Shown piece after piece: positions 1 to 8,500 of a stretch of 64,000 nucleotides of DNA. The notes beneath the pieces were generated by a model that saw only the letters and a program-made list of their open reading frames with translations, did no database searches and was not told the DNA's origin. The stretch's first letter is position 1, and every line of letters starts with the position of its first letter. Location of the stretch: assembly GCF_008692195.1 (NCBI RefSeq), contig NZ_RXOM01000006.1:1-64000 (forward strand). The letters run 5' to 3'. The stretch is from Salegentibacter sp. R32. GTDB taxonomy: Bacteria; Bacteroidota; Bacteroidia; Flavobacteriales; Flavobacteriaceae. A program made the translations under genes and the position numbers.

Positions 1-101
1 TGAACATCTCCTCGGAGTACCTTGTAACGATATTTTGTAACCCAAACAATATGACACGTTAAATAACTAACCGTATGAGAGCCTTTTCTTTGATAACTCA
101 T
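1..101 (-). mobile_element. tnpA: IS200/IS605-family transposase TnpA, 5' end only
   Basis: Reading the minus strand from an ATG at 101-99, 33 codons are open to the window edge. They begin MSYQRKGSHTVSYL and contain HIVWVTKYRYKVLRG, which I recognise as the N-terminus of the single-strand-specific Y1 (HUH) transposases of IS200/IS605 elements. The HUH motif and catalytic tyrosine would lie beyond the left edge, so activity cannot be judged. The element sits directly against the 3' part of a cusA gene on the opposite strand, so it most likely interrupts that gene. Whether an accessory TnpB gene is present is unknown. Confidence 0.85.
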
Positions 102-157
102 AATACGAAAATATAGATTTTTTCGCATTACTAAAGTGCTGCAATAAAATTGCAGGG
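102..157. mobile_element. Probable IS200/IS605 left end with subterminal hairpin
   Basis: Between the tnpA start and the first recognisable cusA codons lies a non-coding strip with a perfect hairpin: CTGCAA (139-144), loop TAAAA, TTGCAG (150-155). IS200/IS605 transposases recognise imperfect subterminal hairpins and make no target duplication, so this is the likely element end. The exact junction cannot be fixed without an uninterrupted allele. It lies somewhere near 139-170. Confidence 0.6.
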
Positions 158-1619
158 TTTAAATCCCATTTTTGAGACCAATAAAGATGAGAATTCTTCT
201 AAATCTTCTGAAGACATCTCGACTTCGCTCGATGTAGCAACTTCTCAACTTATTCCTGATGAAGACGGAGAATATTATCGAAATTGGAGACCAGAAATTA
301 ATTCTTCCGACGATATTTGGAATGAAATCGTGAAAGTAACCAAACTTCCGGGGATTACCTCTGCACCCAAACTACAACCTATCGAAACGCGACTGGTAAT
401 GCTACAAACAGGAATGCGCGCACCAATGGGAATTAAAGTGAAAGGACAAAATTTAAAAGAAATCGAAGATTTCGGGTTAAAACTCGAAAACATTTTAAAG
501 CAAGCGAAAGGCGTTAAAGATGAAGCCGTTTTTGCCGATAGAATTGTAGGAAAACCTTATTTGTTGATCGATATTAAACGTGATCAGTTGGTTCGCTACG
601 GAATTAACATTAACGACGTGCAGCAAGTTTTAGAAGTCGCTGTTGGCGGAATGCAACTTTCACAAACCGTCGAAGGTCGTGAGCGTTACGGGATTCGAGT
701 TCGCTACCCGAGAGAATTACGTGACAGTCCGGAAGATTTAAAAAACATTTACATTCCGGTGGCCGATGGGAAACCCATTCCGTTGAGTGAAGTGGCAGAA
801 ATTAAGTATGAAAAAGGTCCGCAAGCTATTAAAAGTGAAGATACATTTTTAGTAGGTTATGTACTTTTTGATAAACAAGATGGTTTTGCTGAAGTCGATG
901 TGGTTGAAAATGCACAACAAATGATTCAGCAACAAATAAGAGAAGGTAATTTAAAAGTACCAAGCGGAATTAATTTTGAATTCACCGGAAATTATGAAAA
1001 TCAACTTCGAGCCGAGAAAACTTTATCGATCGTGGTTCCGCTTTCGTTGTTCATCATTTTTATGATTTTGTACTTTCAGTTTAAATCGGCCACCACATCG
1101 TTTATGGTCTTTAGCGGAATTGCAGTAGCCTTCGCCGGCGGATTTGTAATGATGTGGTTATACGGTCAAGATTGGTTTTTAAATTTTAATTTTTTTGATG
1201 AAAATCTGCGAGATTTATTCAACATAAAAACAGTGAATTTGAGTGTTGCTGTGTGGGTTGGTTTTATTGCGCTTTTTGGGATTGCCACCGATGATGGCGT
1301 GGTAATGGCCACTTACCTCACGCAAACCTTTAGAAAAAATAAACCTGAAAGTAAAGAACAAGTGCGTAAATCGGTAATCGAAGCAGGTGAGAAAAGAATT
1401 CGACCTTGTTTAATGACCACGGCAACGACACTTTTAGCTTTATTACCTATTTTAACTTCTTCAGGTAGAGGAAGCGATATTATGATCCCGATGGCGATCC
1501 CAAGCTTCGGCGGAATGCTTGTCGCATTAATTACTTTATTTGTGGTTCCCGTTTTGTTTAGTTGGCGAGAAGAGAGAAAATGTAAGTCCCACCTAACCTC
1601 CCCAAAGGGGAGGAAATAA
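150..1619 (+). pseudogene. cusA: CusA-type heavy-metal efflux RND pump, 3' fragment cut by an IS
   Basis: About 485 codons of the second half of a CusA/SilA-like inner-membrane RND transporter; the family is normally over 1000 residues. Visible are the periplasmic stretch before TGMRAPMGIKVKG, the porter domain, then transmembrane segments including GFIALFGIATDDGVVM and RIRPCLMTTATTLLALLPI. The frame is closed upstream by a stop at 132-134 inside the IS end, and the TTG at 150 is not a credible start, so the 5' half must lie beyond the element. The 3' end also looks altered: the last codons run into a CCTCCCC-AAA-GGGGAGG palindrome. The TolC partner follows and the CusB-like adaptor is at 8501. 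Probably non-functional unless excision restores it. Confidence 0.85.
1597..1613. repeat. Small interspersed palindrome CCTCCCC-AAA-GGGGAGG
   Basis: Perfect 7-bp inverted repeat around AAA at the 3' end of the cusA fragment, where it supplies the last codons (tail reads TSPKGRK). Similar CCTCCCC/GGGGAGG palindromes are common between genes in flavobacterial genomes. I infer an inserted repeat rather than an original pump C-terminus. Confidence 0.55.
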
Positions 1620-1742
1620 ATTATTTCTTCCTTCGATTAGCAAGATGCCAAAGACAGGAAGATTTTGGAGTTAGAAAATTATATAATTAATAATGAAAGA
1701 TAGAATTCAACATAAAAAAAAGGATGAGATCCTGAAACAACA

Positions 1743-1807
1743 CTTCGACTCCGCTCAGTGTGACGATGGAATGTTAGATTTTTTGGTCATTCCGAGCGGA
1801 GTCGAGG
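1743..1807. repeat. Interspersed inverted repeat before the TolC gene
   Basis: CTTCGACTCCGCTC (1743-1756) is matched 13/14 by its inverted copy GAGCGGAGTCGAGG (1794-1807). This sequence type, seen also as a GTCATTCCGAGCGGAGTCGAGGA-like run here, is a widespread intergenic repeat in Bacteroidota. The reading frame of the next gene happens to stay open across it, which makes the upstream ATG at 1693 misleading. Confidence 0.6.
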
Positions 1808-1827
1808 AACAGCATCACACCAACCCT

Positions 1828-3057
1828 ATGAAAATTCAACATTTTCAAAGAGTGATTTGCATTTTGACACTACTCTTTTTTGGGTGGAATGCCAATGCGC
1901 AGTTGTTAGAAAATTATATTCAGCAAGCCACAGAAAATAGTCCGCAGGTGGAAGCCATCGAATTGCAATACGAAGTAGCCAAAGAAAAAGTGAATGCCGC
2001 CAATACGATACCCAATACAGAAATTGGCGCTGGTTATTTTGTAAGCGAACCCGAAACACGAACCGGAGCACAAAAAGCAAAAGTTTCGGTACGCCAAATG
2101 ATGCCTTGGTTTGGTACAATTACCGCTCGGGAAAATTACAGCTCTTCACTAGCAGATGCTGCTTATACAGATATCGTGATCGCCAAACGTCAACTCGCGA
2201 TGCAAGTGACACAAACCTATTATCAACTTTATGCGCTAAAAACCAAACAAGAAATTCTTCAGGAAAATTTAGAACTCCTAAAAACTTATGAAGATTTAGC
2301 CTTAAATGCAATTGAAGTAGATAAAGCTTCGTCAGTTGATGTTTTGAAACTCCAAATTCGCCAAAATGAAATTAGCGAACAGCGTGAATTGTTGATGGGT
2401 GATGAATTAGCGATGGAAAGTAAATTCAATAACCTGCTTAATCAAGAAGAGCAACCAGTGATGGTAGAAGATTCCATTACAATTCCTGAAGAAGAACCGA
2501 TGCTTACCATGGAAGATTTAGAATTACATCCAGAATTGGAAAAATACGACCAACTTTATCTGTCAGTAAAAAATTCAGTTAGCTTAAATGAAAGTGAATC
2601 TTTACCTAGTATTGGAGTTGGGATGGATTATATCGCTGTAGAAGAACGGCCGAATATGAACTTCAGCGATAATGGAAAAGATATTTTTATGCCGATGCTC
2701 TCGGTTTCCATTCCCATTTTCAACAATAAATATAAATCGGTTGAGCGTCAATTAGAAATTCAACAAAACGAACTCAAAGCACAAAAAGAAAATCGAAAAA
2801 ACGAGTTAGATTCTCGCTTAAAAGAGGCACTTCAGCAACGAATTTCAGCCAGAATAAGTTATCAAACCCAACAAAAAAACATAGAACAGGCCAAAGATGC
2901 CGAAGAGATTTTATTAAAACAATACGAAACGGACCAACTAGATTTTCAGGACGTATTAGACGTTCAAGAATTACAACTTAAGTTTCAGCTTAAACAAGTT
3001 GAAGCCATTAAAAACTATTATTTACAAACAGCAATTATTAATTATTTAAGTAACTAA
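1828..3057 (+). CDS. cusC: TolC-family outer-membrane efflux channel (CusC-like)
   Basis: Outer-membrane component of a tripartite metal pump, about 410 residues. I start it at the ATG at 1828 because the product then begins with a clean signal peptide (hydrophobic core CILTLLFFGWNANAQ), whereas an ATG at 1693 would add 45 residues encoded by an intergenic repeat. The mature protein shows the two long coiled-coil halves of the TolC fold, for example LYALKTKQEILQENLELL and the C-terminal LDVQELQLKFQLKQVEAIKN. It follows the interrupted cusA and is 3 bp from the DUF3347 lipoprotein gene, so it belongs to that operon. With cusA broken, its partner may be missing or supplied by the second pump at 20020. 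Confidence 0.85.
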   Translation: MKIQHFQRVICILTLLFFGWNANAQLLENYIQQATENSPQVEAIELQYEVAKEKVNAANTIPNTEIGAGYFVSEPETRTGAQKAKVSVRQMMPWFGTITARENYSSSLADAAYTDIVIAKRQLAMQVTQTYYQLYALKTKQEILQENLELLKTYEDLALNAIEVDKASSVDVLKLQIRQNEISEQRELLMGDELAMESKFNNLLNQEEQPVMVEDSITIPEEEPMLTMEDLELHPELEKYDQLYLSVKNSVSLNESESLPSIGVGMDYIAVEERPNMNFSDNGKDIFMPMLSVSIPIFNNKYKSVERQLEIQQNELKAQKENRKNELDSRLKEALQQRISARISYQTQQKNIEQAKDAEEILLKQYETDQLDFQDVLDVQELQLKFQLKQVEAIKNYYLQTAIINYLSN

Positions 3058-3060
3058 ATT

Positions 3061-3591
3061 ATGAAACGTACAATTTTATGTGTAAGCCTATTGGCACTAA
3101 GCTTAACGGCTTGTAAAAATGATGCAAAATCTAACGAAGAAGTAACTGCTGAAGAAAGAACCGAACAGACAAAAGAAGCCAATACAGAAAATTTGCCACT
3201 TGCTTTTCAAACTGAAAATCAATACGAAATTGCCAAACTCTATTTAGACCTGAAAGATTCTTTTGTGAAAGGTGATGCTTATTCAGCAAGAAAAATTTCA
3301 GAAATATTGGCTATCAAATTTGAAGATGAAGAAAATAAAAAAATAGCTCAAAAAATAGTCGAAAAGGAAAAAGATATTGAATCTCAGCGAAAGTTGTTTT
3401 TTAAATTAAGTGAGAATTTAAAATCCCTTTTTGCTGACAATATCAGTGGTGGAAAGCTTTACCAGCAATATTGCCCAATGGCGTTTAACGGTGAAGGTGC
3501 TTTTTGGTTTTCTGAAGAAGAAGAGATTTTAAATCCTTATTTTGGAGATAAAATGCTACACTGCGGTAAAATACAGGAAACCTTAAAGTAA
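3061..3591 (+). CDS. DUF3347 lipoprotein, probable periplasmic copper-binding module
   Basis: A 176-residue protein with a lipobox signal (LLALSLTAC, Cys18). An acidic linker is followed by a helical segment and the DUF3347 signature: CPMA, W, EEEIL, NPYFG and ML-CG. DUF3347 occurs in Bacteroidota copper loci and also as the C-terminal tail of CusB-like adaptors; the adaptor at 8501 ends in a very similar module (CPMA, W, EEEIK, NPYYG, ML-CG). The Met, Cys and His residues of the signature suit Cu(I) or Ag(I) binding, which is my inference. The gene is 3 bp after the TolC gene, so co-transcribed. Possible role: delivering periplasmic copper to the pump. Confidence 0.8.
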   Translation: MKRTILCVSLLALSLTACKNDAKSNEEVTAEERTEQTKEANTENLPLAFQTENQYEIAKLYLDLKDSFVKGDAYSARKISEILAIKFEDEENKKIAQKIVEKEKDIESQRKLFFKLSENLKSLFADNISGGKLYQQYCPMAFNGEGAFWFSEEEEILNPYFGDKMLHCGKIQETLK

Positions 3592-3659
3592 TTTTAAAGT
3601 TTTTCATAACTACTTGAACCTCTCTAAATTGAATAACCAATTAAAAACCATTATTATTT

Positions 3660-4883
3660 ATGAATAATTTCTTAAAACAATGGGGTGAAGCAGCTAACAC
3701 CACGCTTGGTTTCTTTTGGATGGCTGTTTGGGCATTTGCTCTAGGTTACATTGTTAGCAGTATGATTCAGGTTTTTGTTACTGAAAAAAAGATGCAAAAC
3801 GCTATGGGCAAAGACCAGCGAAAAGGTGTCTTACTGGGAACCTTTTTCGGTTTTATTAGTAGCTCATGTAGCTTTGCGGCTTTGGCAACTACTAAATCTT
3901 TATTTAAAAAAGGAGCCAGCTTTGTCGCCTCTATCGCTTTTTTATTGGCATCAACCAATTTAGTGATTGAATTAGGAATTATCATCTCCATCTTTTTAGG
4001 TTGGCAATTTGTGGTTGGCGAATATGTAGGTGGAATTTTACTTATTCTGATTTGTTGGTTGCTTATCCGGTTAATTAACCCAAAAAAACTGATTAAAAAA
4101 GCCAGAAAGAATCTTTCAGAACAAGAAGATGATGATGACGATTCTTCCAAATCTTGGAAAAAGAAAATGAAGTCAGAAGAAAGTTGGGCCAAAGTTGCCA
4201 AACAATATGGAATGGAATGGAAAATGGTCTGGAAAGACGTCACCGTTGGTTTTACCATTGCCGGAATTGTTGCCGCTTTTGTGCCCGATTCTTTCTTCCA
4301 AACATTATTCATTAACACTGGTGACGGAAATTCTGACTTTGGCTTTTTCACCATTTTCGAACATATTATCGTTGGTCCGGTTACAGCATTTTTAACCTTT
4401 ATCGGTTCGATGGGTAATATCCCATTGGCTGCACTGCTTTTTGGGAAAGGCGTAAGTTTTGCCGGAGTAATGGCGTTTATTTTTAGCGATTTGGTGGTTT
4501 TTCCCGTGTTAAGAATTAACGCCAAATATTACGGTTGGAAAATGTCGCTTTTCATCTTGTTCTTACTATTTACCGCTTTGGTGGGCACTTCGCTAGCCTT
4601 GCATTACGGTTTTGAGTTATTCAATATTATTCCCGATGCTTCGCAAGTAAATATTCAGGAGCAAGAATTTTTTAAAATCGATTATACATTTTTCCTCAAT
4701 TTAGCATTTATCGCCACTTCGGGTTACCTTATTTATCTAGGCTTTTTCAAAAAGAAAGATTTAATGTATATGAAAGAAATGGCGCCTAAAAGCAAACTCT
4801 TAGAAAGCGTTTTAAAATACGCAGCTTTGGTTTGCTACGTTTGGTTGGCCGGCGGAATGGTGGTTAAATATTTAATCAACTAA
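3660..4883 (+). CDS. Permease of the DUF318/UPF0718 (YraQ/ArsP-like) family
   Basis: A 407-residue integral membrane protein with about eight to ten hydrophobic segments in two halves, separated by a charged cytosolic loop with an acidic run (EQEDDDDD) and a lysine-rich stretch. The first half carries a Cys-containing helix, SSSCSFAALATT, then a second membrane motif FLLASTNLVIELG; the second half repeats the layout around GSMGNIPLAALLFGKG. This is the pattern of the DUF318 permeases, whose best-studied members (ArsP) export trivalent organoarsenicals. Substrate here is unknown. Placed between copper-pump genes and a copper-storage protein, it may move a metal or metal-thiolate species, but that rests on neighbours only. 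Confidence 0.75.
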   Translation: MNNFLKQWGEAANTTLGFFWMAVWAFALGYIVSSMIQVFVTEKKMQNAMGKDQRKGVLLGTFFGFISSSCSFAALATTKSLFKKGASFVASIAFLLASTNLVIELGIIISIFLGWQFVVGEYVGGILLILICWLLIRLINPKKLIKKARKNLSEQEDDDDDSSKSWKKKMKSEESWAKVAKQYGMEWKMVWKDVTVGFTIAGIVAAFVPDSFFQTLFINTGDGNSDFGFFTIFEHIIVGPVTAFLTFIGSMGNIPLAALLFGKGVSFAGVMAFIFSDLVVFPVLRINAKYYGWKMSLFILFLLFTALVGTSLALHYGFELFNIIPDASQVNIQEQEFFKIDYTFFLNLAFIATSGYLIYLGFFKKKDLMYMKEMAPKSKLLESVLKYAALVCYVWLAGGMVVKYLIN

Positions 4884-4978
4884 TTATAAATGTATTAACA
4901 AACGTTTAACGGGTTGTTAAGGGATAGTAGCTCTTATTTTGTTTAATTTCGAATTGAACTAATAAAAAAACTATACCT

Positions 4979-5299
4979 ATGAAAAATGAAAGATTAATCA
5001 ACGCGCTAACCAACTGTGTAAACCATTGTAATTATTGTGCCGATGCTTGCTTAAGTGAAGATAACGTACAAAAAATGGCCAAATGTATTCAAACCGATAG
5101 CGTTTGTGCTGAAGTATGTGAAGCATTAAAAAATGTTTTATTAACGTCTTATGGCGACGTTGACGCTCTTGTAAAATACTGTTTAAAAGTTTGTAAGGCC
5201 TGTGCCGAAGAATGTGGAAAGCATGAAGCAGACCACTGTAAAAAATGCGCAGAAGCCTGTAATAACTGTGCTAAAGAATGTGAAAGTTATTTAGCATAA
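4979..5299 (+). CDS. Four-helix-bundle copper-storage protein (Csp/DUF326-like)
   Basis: A 106-residue protein with 16 cysteines, most in CxxxC or CxxC spacing on predicted helices (NHCNYCADAC, LKVCKACAEEC, HCKKCAEACNNCAKEC). This is the pattern of Csp proteins, in which Cys thiolates lining a four-helix bundle store many Cu(I) ions. No signal peptide is visible, so it resembles the cytosolic Csp3 type. It is preceded by a 95-bp gap and followed by a strong terminator, so it may be its own transcription unit. It sits between efflux genes and the CxxC-AraC regulator, consistent with copper buffering in the cytosol. Confidence 0.85.
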   Translation: MKNERLINALTNCVNHCNYCADACLSEDNVQKMAKCIQTDSVCAEVCEALKNVLLTSYGDVDALVKYCLKVCKACAEECGKHEADHCKKCAEACNNCAKECESYLA

Positions 5300-5324
5300 T
5301 ATCACAGTTGAAATAACGCTTTAC

Positions 5325-5357
5325 AAACCCGGAATTAATTTTCCGGGTTTATTTTTT
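5325..5357 (+). terminator. Intrinsic terminator after the copper-storage gene
   Basis: Perfect 10-bp stem AAACCCGGAA (5325-5334) and TTCCGGGTTT (5341-5350) with a 6-nt loop, followed by ATTTTTT. It ends the Csp transcript just before the AraC-type gene starts at 5361, so the regulator gene has either a promoter inside this strip or read-through expression. Confidence 0.85.
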
Positions 5358-5360
5358 AAT

Positions 5361-5921
5361 ATGAAAAAAGAATTCTACATCAAAAATATGGTTTGCGACC
5401 GTTGCAAAATGGTCGTACAACAAATTACAGAACGCTTTCTAGCAAATGCTGAAGAAATTCAATTAGGAAAAGTCATACTGAATATCAGTCCAGATTTTAA
5501 TCAAATTGAATTTGGAACAGCCCTGAAAAAAGATGGTTTCGAGTTAATGCAACATCCCGAAATTCAACTTACCGAGGCGATTAAGGTTGAATTAATTCAT
5601 CTTATAGAAAACAACAATTCTGAAGAAAATAGTTCGAGCTATTTAGCCAATCGACTTCATAAAGATTACAGTTTATTGAGCAAGACTTTCAAAAAAATTG
5701 AAGGACAAACCATTGAAAAATTCTTCATTAAACTCAAAATTGAAAAAGTAAAAGAATTCATACAGATGAATAAACTTTCGTTTTCAGAAATCGCTTATCA
5801 ACTCAATTACAATTCTATCAATCATCTTTCTAATCAGTTTAAAAACCTAACGGGAATGACGATGAGCGAATACAAAAACAGTCAGGATTGGAACCGAATT
5901 CCACTCGATAAAATTGTGTAA
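5361..5921 (+). CDS. AraC-type regulator with N-terminal CxxC metal-sensing-like domain
   Basis: A 186-residue protein. The first 80 residues begin FYIKNMVCDRCK (Cys12, Cys15), resembling the metal-binding loop of HMA domains but with a diverged remainder. Residues from about 95 to 175 form an AraC-type double helix-turn-helix, with LSFSEIAYQLNYNSINHLS as the second recognition unit and a typical FKNLTG end. It lies between the copper-storage gene and copA on the same strand, only a few bases after the terminator. I infer a one-component Cu(I) or thiophilic-metal sensor that controls copA and its neighbours. No CueR or CsoR homologue is seen in the window, which fits that role. No experimental basis is known to me for this exact protein. 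Confidence 0.75.
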   Translation: MKKEFYIKNMVCDRCKMVVQQITERFLANAEEIQLGKVILNISPDFNQIEFGTALKKDGFELMQHPEIQLTEAIKVELIHLIENNNSEENSSSYLANRLHKDYSLLSKTFKKIEGQTIEKFFIKLKIEKVKEFIQMNKLSFSEIAYQLNYNSINHLSNQFKNLTGMTMSEYKNSQDWNRIPLDKIV

Positions 5922-5963
5922 ATTCTATCGGTAATTCTGTAAATCGAAACGCAAAAAACGCTT

Positions 5964-5971
5964 TAATTTTG
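5964..5971 (+). promoter_or_regulatory. Bacteroidota -7 box upstream of copA
   Basis: TAATTTTG matches TAnnTTTG exactly, 19 bp before the copA ATG. No TTG is found at the usual -33 distance, which suggests an activator-dependent promoter. Two AATTCT copies 12 bp apart (5921-5926 and 5933-5938) lie upstream and could be a regulator site, though this is weak. Confidence 0.5.
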
Positions 5972-5990
5972 GTAGATAAAGTATAAAAAA

Positions 5991-8483
5991 ATGAAACACA
6001 CTTATCATATAAACGGGATGTCTTGCTCGGGTTGCCAAAACCACGTGCAACAAACCTTGGCCAAAGTTAGCGGAGTTAAAAACGTTGAAGTCGATCTGGC
6101 AAATTCGAAAGCTGAAATTGAAATGGAAAAACACATTCCGCTTGAAACATTTCAAGAAGCTTTAAAAAATGACGGCGGAAGTTATTCTATTCATCTTCTT
6201 GAAGAAGAAGTTCAACCACAAGAAAAACAAAAAAAATCGCCTAAAAATGGCACGGGAGTTTATTACTGCCCGATGCATTGCGAAGGCGAAAAAACATACG
6301 ATCAGCCCGGTGATTGCCCGGTTTGCGGAATGGATTTGGTAGAAGAAGTTTCTACAAAACCAACAGGAACACAATATACTTGCCCAATGCATCCTGAAGT
6401 AATTGAAGATGCGCCCGGTGATTGCCCAAAATGCGGAATGGATCTCGTACCCAAAGAACCCGATCTTTCTGCAGAAGAAAAAAATTACCGCCAACTACGT
6501 AAAAAATTCTGGTTGGCTTTTGCGTTCACCTTGCCGGTTTTTATCATTTCGATGTCAGAAATGCTCAACGATAATCCGCTTTATGACATTTTAGCGTTGA
6601 AGTATTGGAATTGGATTCAGTTAGGTTTATCGATTCCGGTAGTTTTTTATGCCGCTTGGATGTTTTTTGAACGCGCCTATAAATCTATCAAAACCTGGAA
6701 CCTCAATATGTTCACGCTTATTGGGATTGGCGCCGGAGTCGCGTGGATTTTTAGTGTCGTCGCTTTGTTGTTCCCTAATCTTTTTCCGCCACAATTTAAA
6801 ACCGAAAGCGGAACGGTACACGTTTATTTTGAAGCCGCAACGGTTATTCTCACTTTGGTACTATTAGGTCAAGTGATGGAAGCGCGAGCCCATAGTAAAA
6901 CCAATTCTGCCGTAAAAGAGTTGATTAAATTAAGCCCTAACGAAGCCACAAAAGTGGTCGATGGCAAAGAAGAAAAAATTGCGGTCGATCAAATTGAAGT
7001 CGGTGATATTTTGCGCGTAAAACCCGGAGAGAAAATTCCGGTAGATGGTATAATTACCGAAGGTTTAAGTGCTATTGACGAATCGATGATCACCGGGGAA
7101 CCCATTCCTGTAGAAAAAAATAAAGACGACAAAGTAAGTTCAGGAACCATTAACGGGCAACAAAGTTTCTTGATGAAAGCAGAAAAAGTTGGTAACGAAA
7201 CCTTGCTTTCGCAAATTATCGAAATGGTGAATAAAGCTAGCCGAAGCCAAGCGCCAATTCAGAAATTAGCCGATAAAATTTCAGCTTATTTTGTGCCGAT
7301 CGTAGTAGGCGTTTCGATCATTACTTTTATCATTTGGGCATTAGTAGGTCCGAGTCCGGCTTATGTATATGCTTTTGTAAATGCCGTCGCCGTTTTAATT
7401 ATCGCCTGCCCATGTGCGTTAGGTTTAGCCACGCCAATGTCGGTAATGGTCGGCGTAGGAAAAGGCGCGCAAAATGGAGTGCTTATTAAAAATGCGGAAG
7501 CGCTCGAAAAACTCAATAAAATCGATACGCTTATTGTCGATAAAACCGGAACGCTCACCGAAGGAAAACCAAAAGTTGAAAAAATAGGTTTTTCTAAAAT
7601 TACTTCCGAAGAAAAAGTGCTTCAACTTATCGCTTCATTAAACCAATATAGTGAACATCCGTTAGCAAAAGCCACACTTAACTTTGCGAAAGAGAAAGAT
7701 ATTCAACTTCAGCCTACGCAAGATTTTAAATCGATCACCGGAAAAGGCGTTCAAGGAAAATTAGAAAATGAAACTTATTTCTTAGGAAATAAACGCTTGA
7801 TGGAAGAAAATTCGATTCGTATTGAAAAAGATCTTCAGCAAGAAATCCTTCAACAGCAAGAAAAAGGAAAAACTGTTTCTTACCTCGCCAATCAAAATGA
7901 AGCTTTAGGTTATGTGGTAATCGGCGATCCCATTAAAAAAAGCGCAAAAAAAGCAATTGCTAAACTTCACGAAAAAGGAATTGAAGTAATGATGCTTACC
8001 GGTGATAACGAACAAACCGCTGAAGCAGTTGCGAAAGAATTAGGATTAGATAATTTTAAAGCCAATATGCTTCCCGACGGCAAACAACAGGAAGTAGAAC
8101 GTTTACAAAATGAAGGAAAACAAGTCGCAATGGCCGGCGACGGAATTAACGATGCTCCTGCCCTCGCCCAAAGTAATATTGGCATCGCTATGGGAACAGG
8201 AACCGATGTTGCGATTGAAAGCGCAGAAGTTACCTTAGTAAAAGGTGATTTACACGGCATTGTAAAAGCATTAAACCTAAGCGACAAAGTGATGAAAAAC
8301 ATTAAACAAAACCTGTTTTTCGCGCTTATTTATAACAGCATTGGCGTACCGATTGCCGCAGGGATTTTATTTCCGTTTTTTGGCATTTTACTTTCGCCAA
8401 TGATCGCCGCTTTAGCGATGAGTTTTAGTTCGGTTTCTGTAATTACAAACGCATTGCGATTACGAGCAACCAAAATTGATTAA
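5991..8483 (+). CDS. copA: Copper-exporting P1B-type ATPase
   Basis: An 830-residue Cu(I) export ATPase of the inner membrane. N-terminal HMA domain with GMSCSGC (residues 9-15), then two short heavy-metal-binding domains with YYCPMHC and DCPVCGMDL (about 91-116) and YTCPMHPE and DCPKCGMDL (about 129-153). The core shows the TGEP actuator motif, the intramembrane CPC (473-475), the phosphorylation motif DKTGT (517-521), SEHPLA, and the hinge GDGINDAP (716-723). All catalytic residues are present, so it should be active. It has its own -7 box and is followed 17 bp later by the CusB adaptor gene, so ATPase export to the periplasm and trans-envelope export are coupled in one transcript. Confidence 0.96.
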   Translation: MKHTYHINGMSCSGCQNHVQQTLAKVSGVKNVEVDLANSKAEIEMEKHIPLETFQEALKNDGGSYSIHLLEEEVQPQEKQKKSPKNGTGVYYCPMHCEGEKTYDQPGDCPVCGMDLVEEVSTKPTGTQYTCPMHPEVIEDAPGDCPKCGMDLVPKEPDLSAEEKNYRQLRKKFWLAFAFTLPVFIISMSEMLNDNPLYDILALKYWNWIQLGLSIPVVFYAAWMFFERAYKSIKTWNLNMFTLIGIGAGVAWIFSVVALLFPNLFPPQFKTESGTVHVYFEAATVILTLVLLGQVMEARAHSKTNSAVKELIKLSPNEATKVVDGKEEKIAVDQIEVGDILRVKPGEKIPVDGIITEGLSAIDESMITGEPIPVEKNKDDKVSSGTINGQQSFLMKAEKVGNETLLSQIIEMVNKASRSQAPIQKLADKISAYFVPIVVGVSIITFIIWALVGPSPAYVYAFVNAVAVLIIACPCALGLATPMSVMVGVGKGAQNGVLIKNAEALEKLNKIDTLIVDKTGTLTEGKPKVEKIGFSKITSEEKVLQLIASLNQYSEHPLAKATLNFAKEKDIQLQPTQDFKSITGKGVQGKLENETYFLGNKRLMEENSIRIEKDLQQEILQQQEKGKTVSYLANQNEALGYVVIGDPIKKSAKKAIAKLHEKGIEVMMLTGDNEQTAEAVAKELGLDNFKANMLPDGKQQEVERLQNEGKQVAMAGDGINDAPALAQSNIGIAMGTGTDVAIESAEVTLVKGDLHGIVKALNLSDKVMKNIKQNLFFALIYNSIGVPIAAGILFPFFGILLSPMIAALAMSFSSVSVITNALRLRATKID

Positions 8484-8500
8484 CATTTTAACGATATAAA

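Noticed and set aside
1693-1827. N-terminal extension of the TolC gene from an ATG at 1693
   Set aside because: It is encoded by an interspersed inverted repeat; a normal signal peptide starts at 1828.
3767-4525. Long open frame on the minus strand across the permease gene
   Set aside because: It is the antisense shadow of a gene with clear membrane-protein features; its translation is a low-complexity Lys/Pro/Ser mix with no recognisable family.
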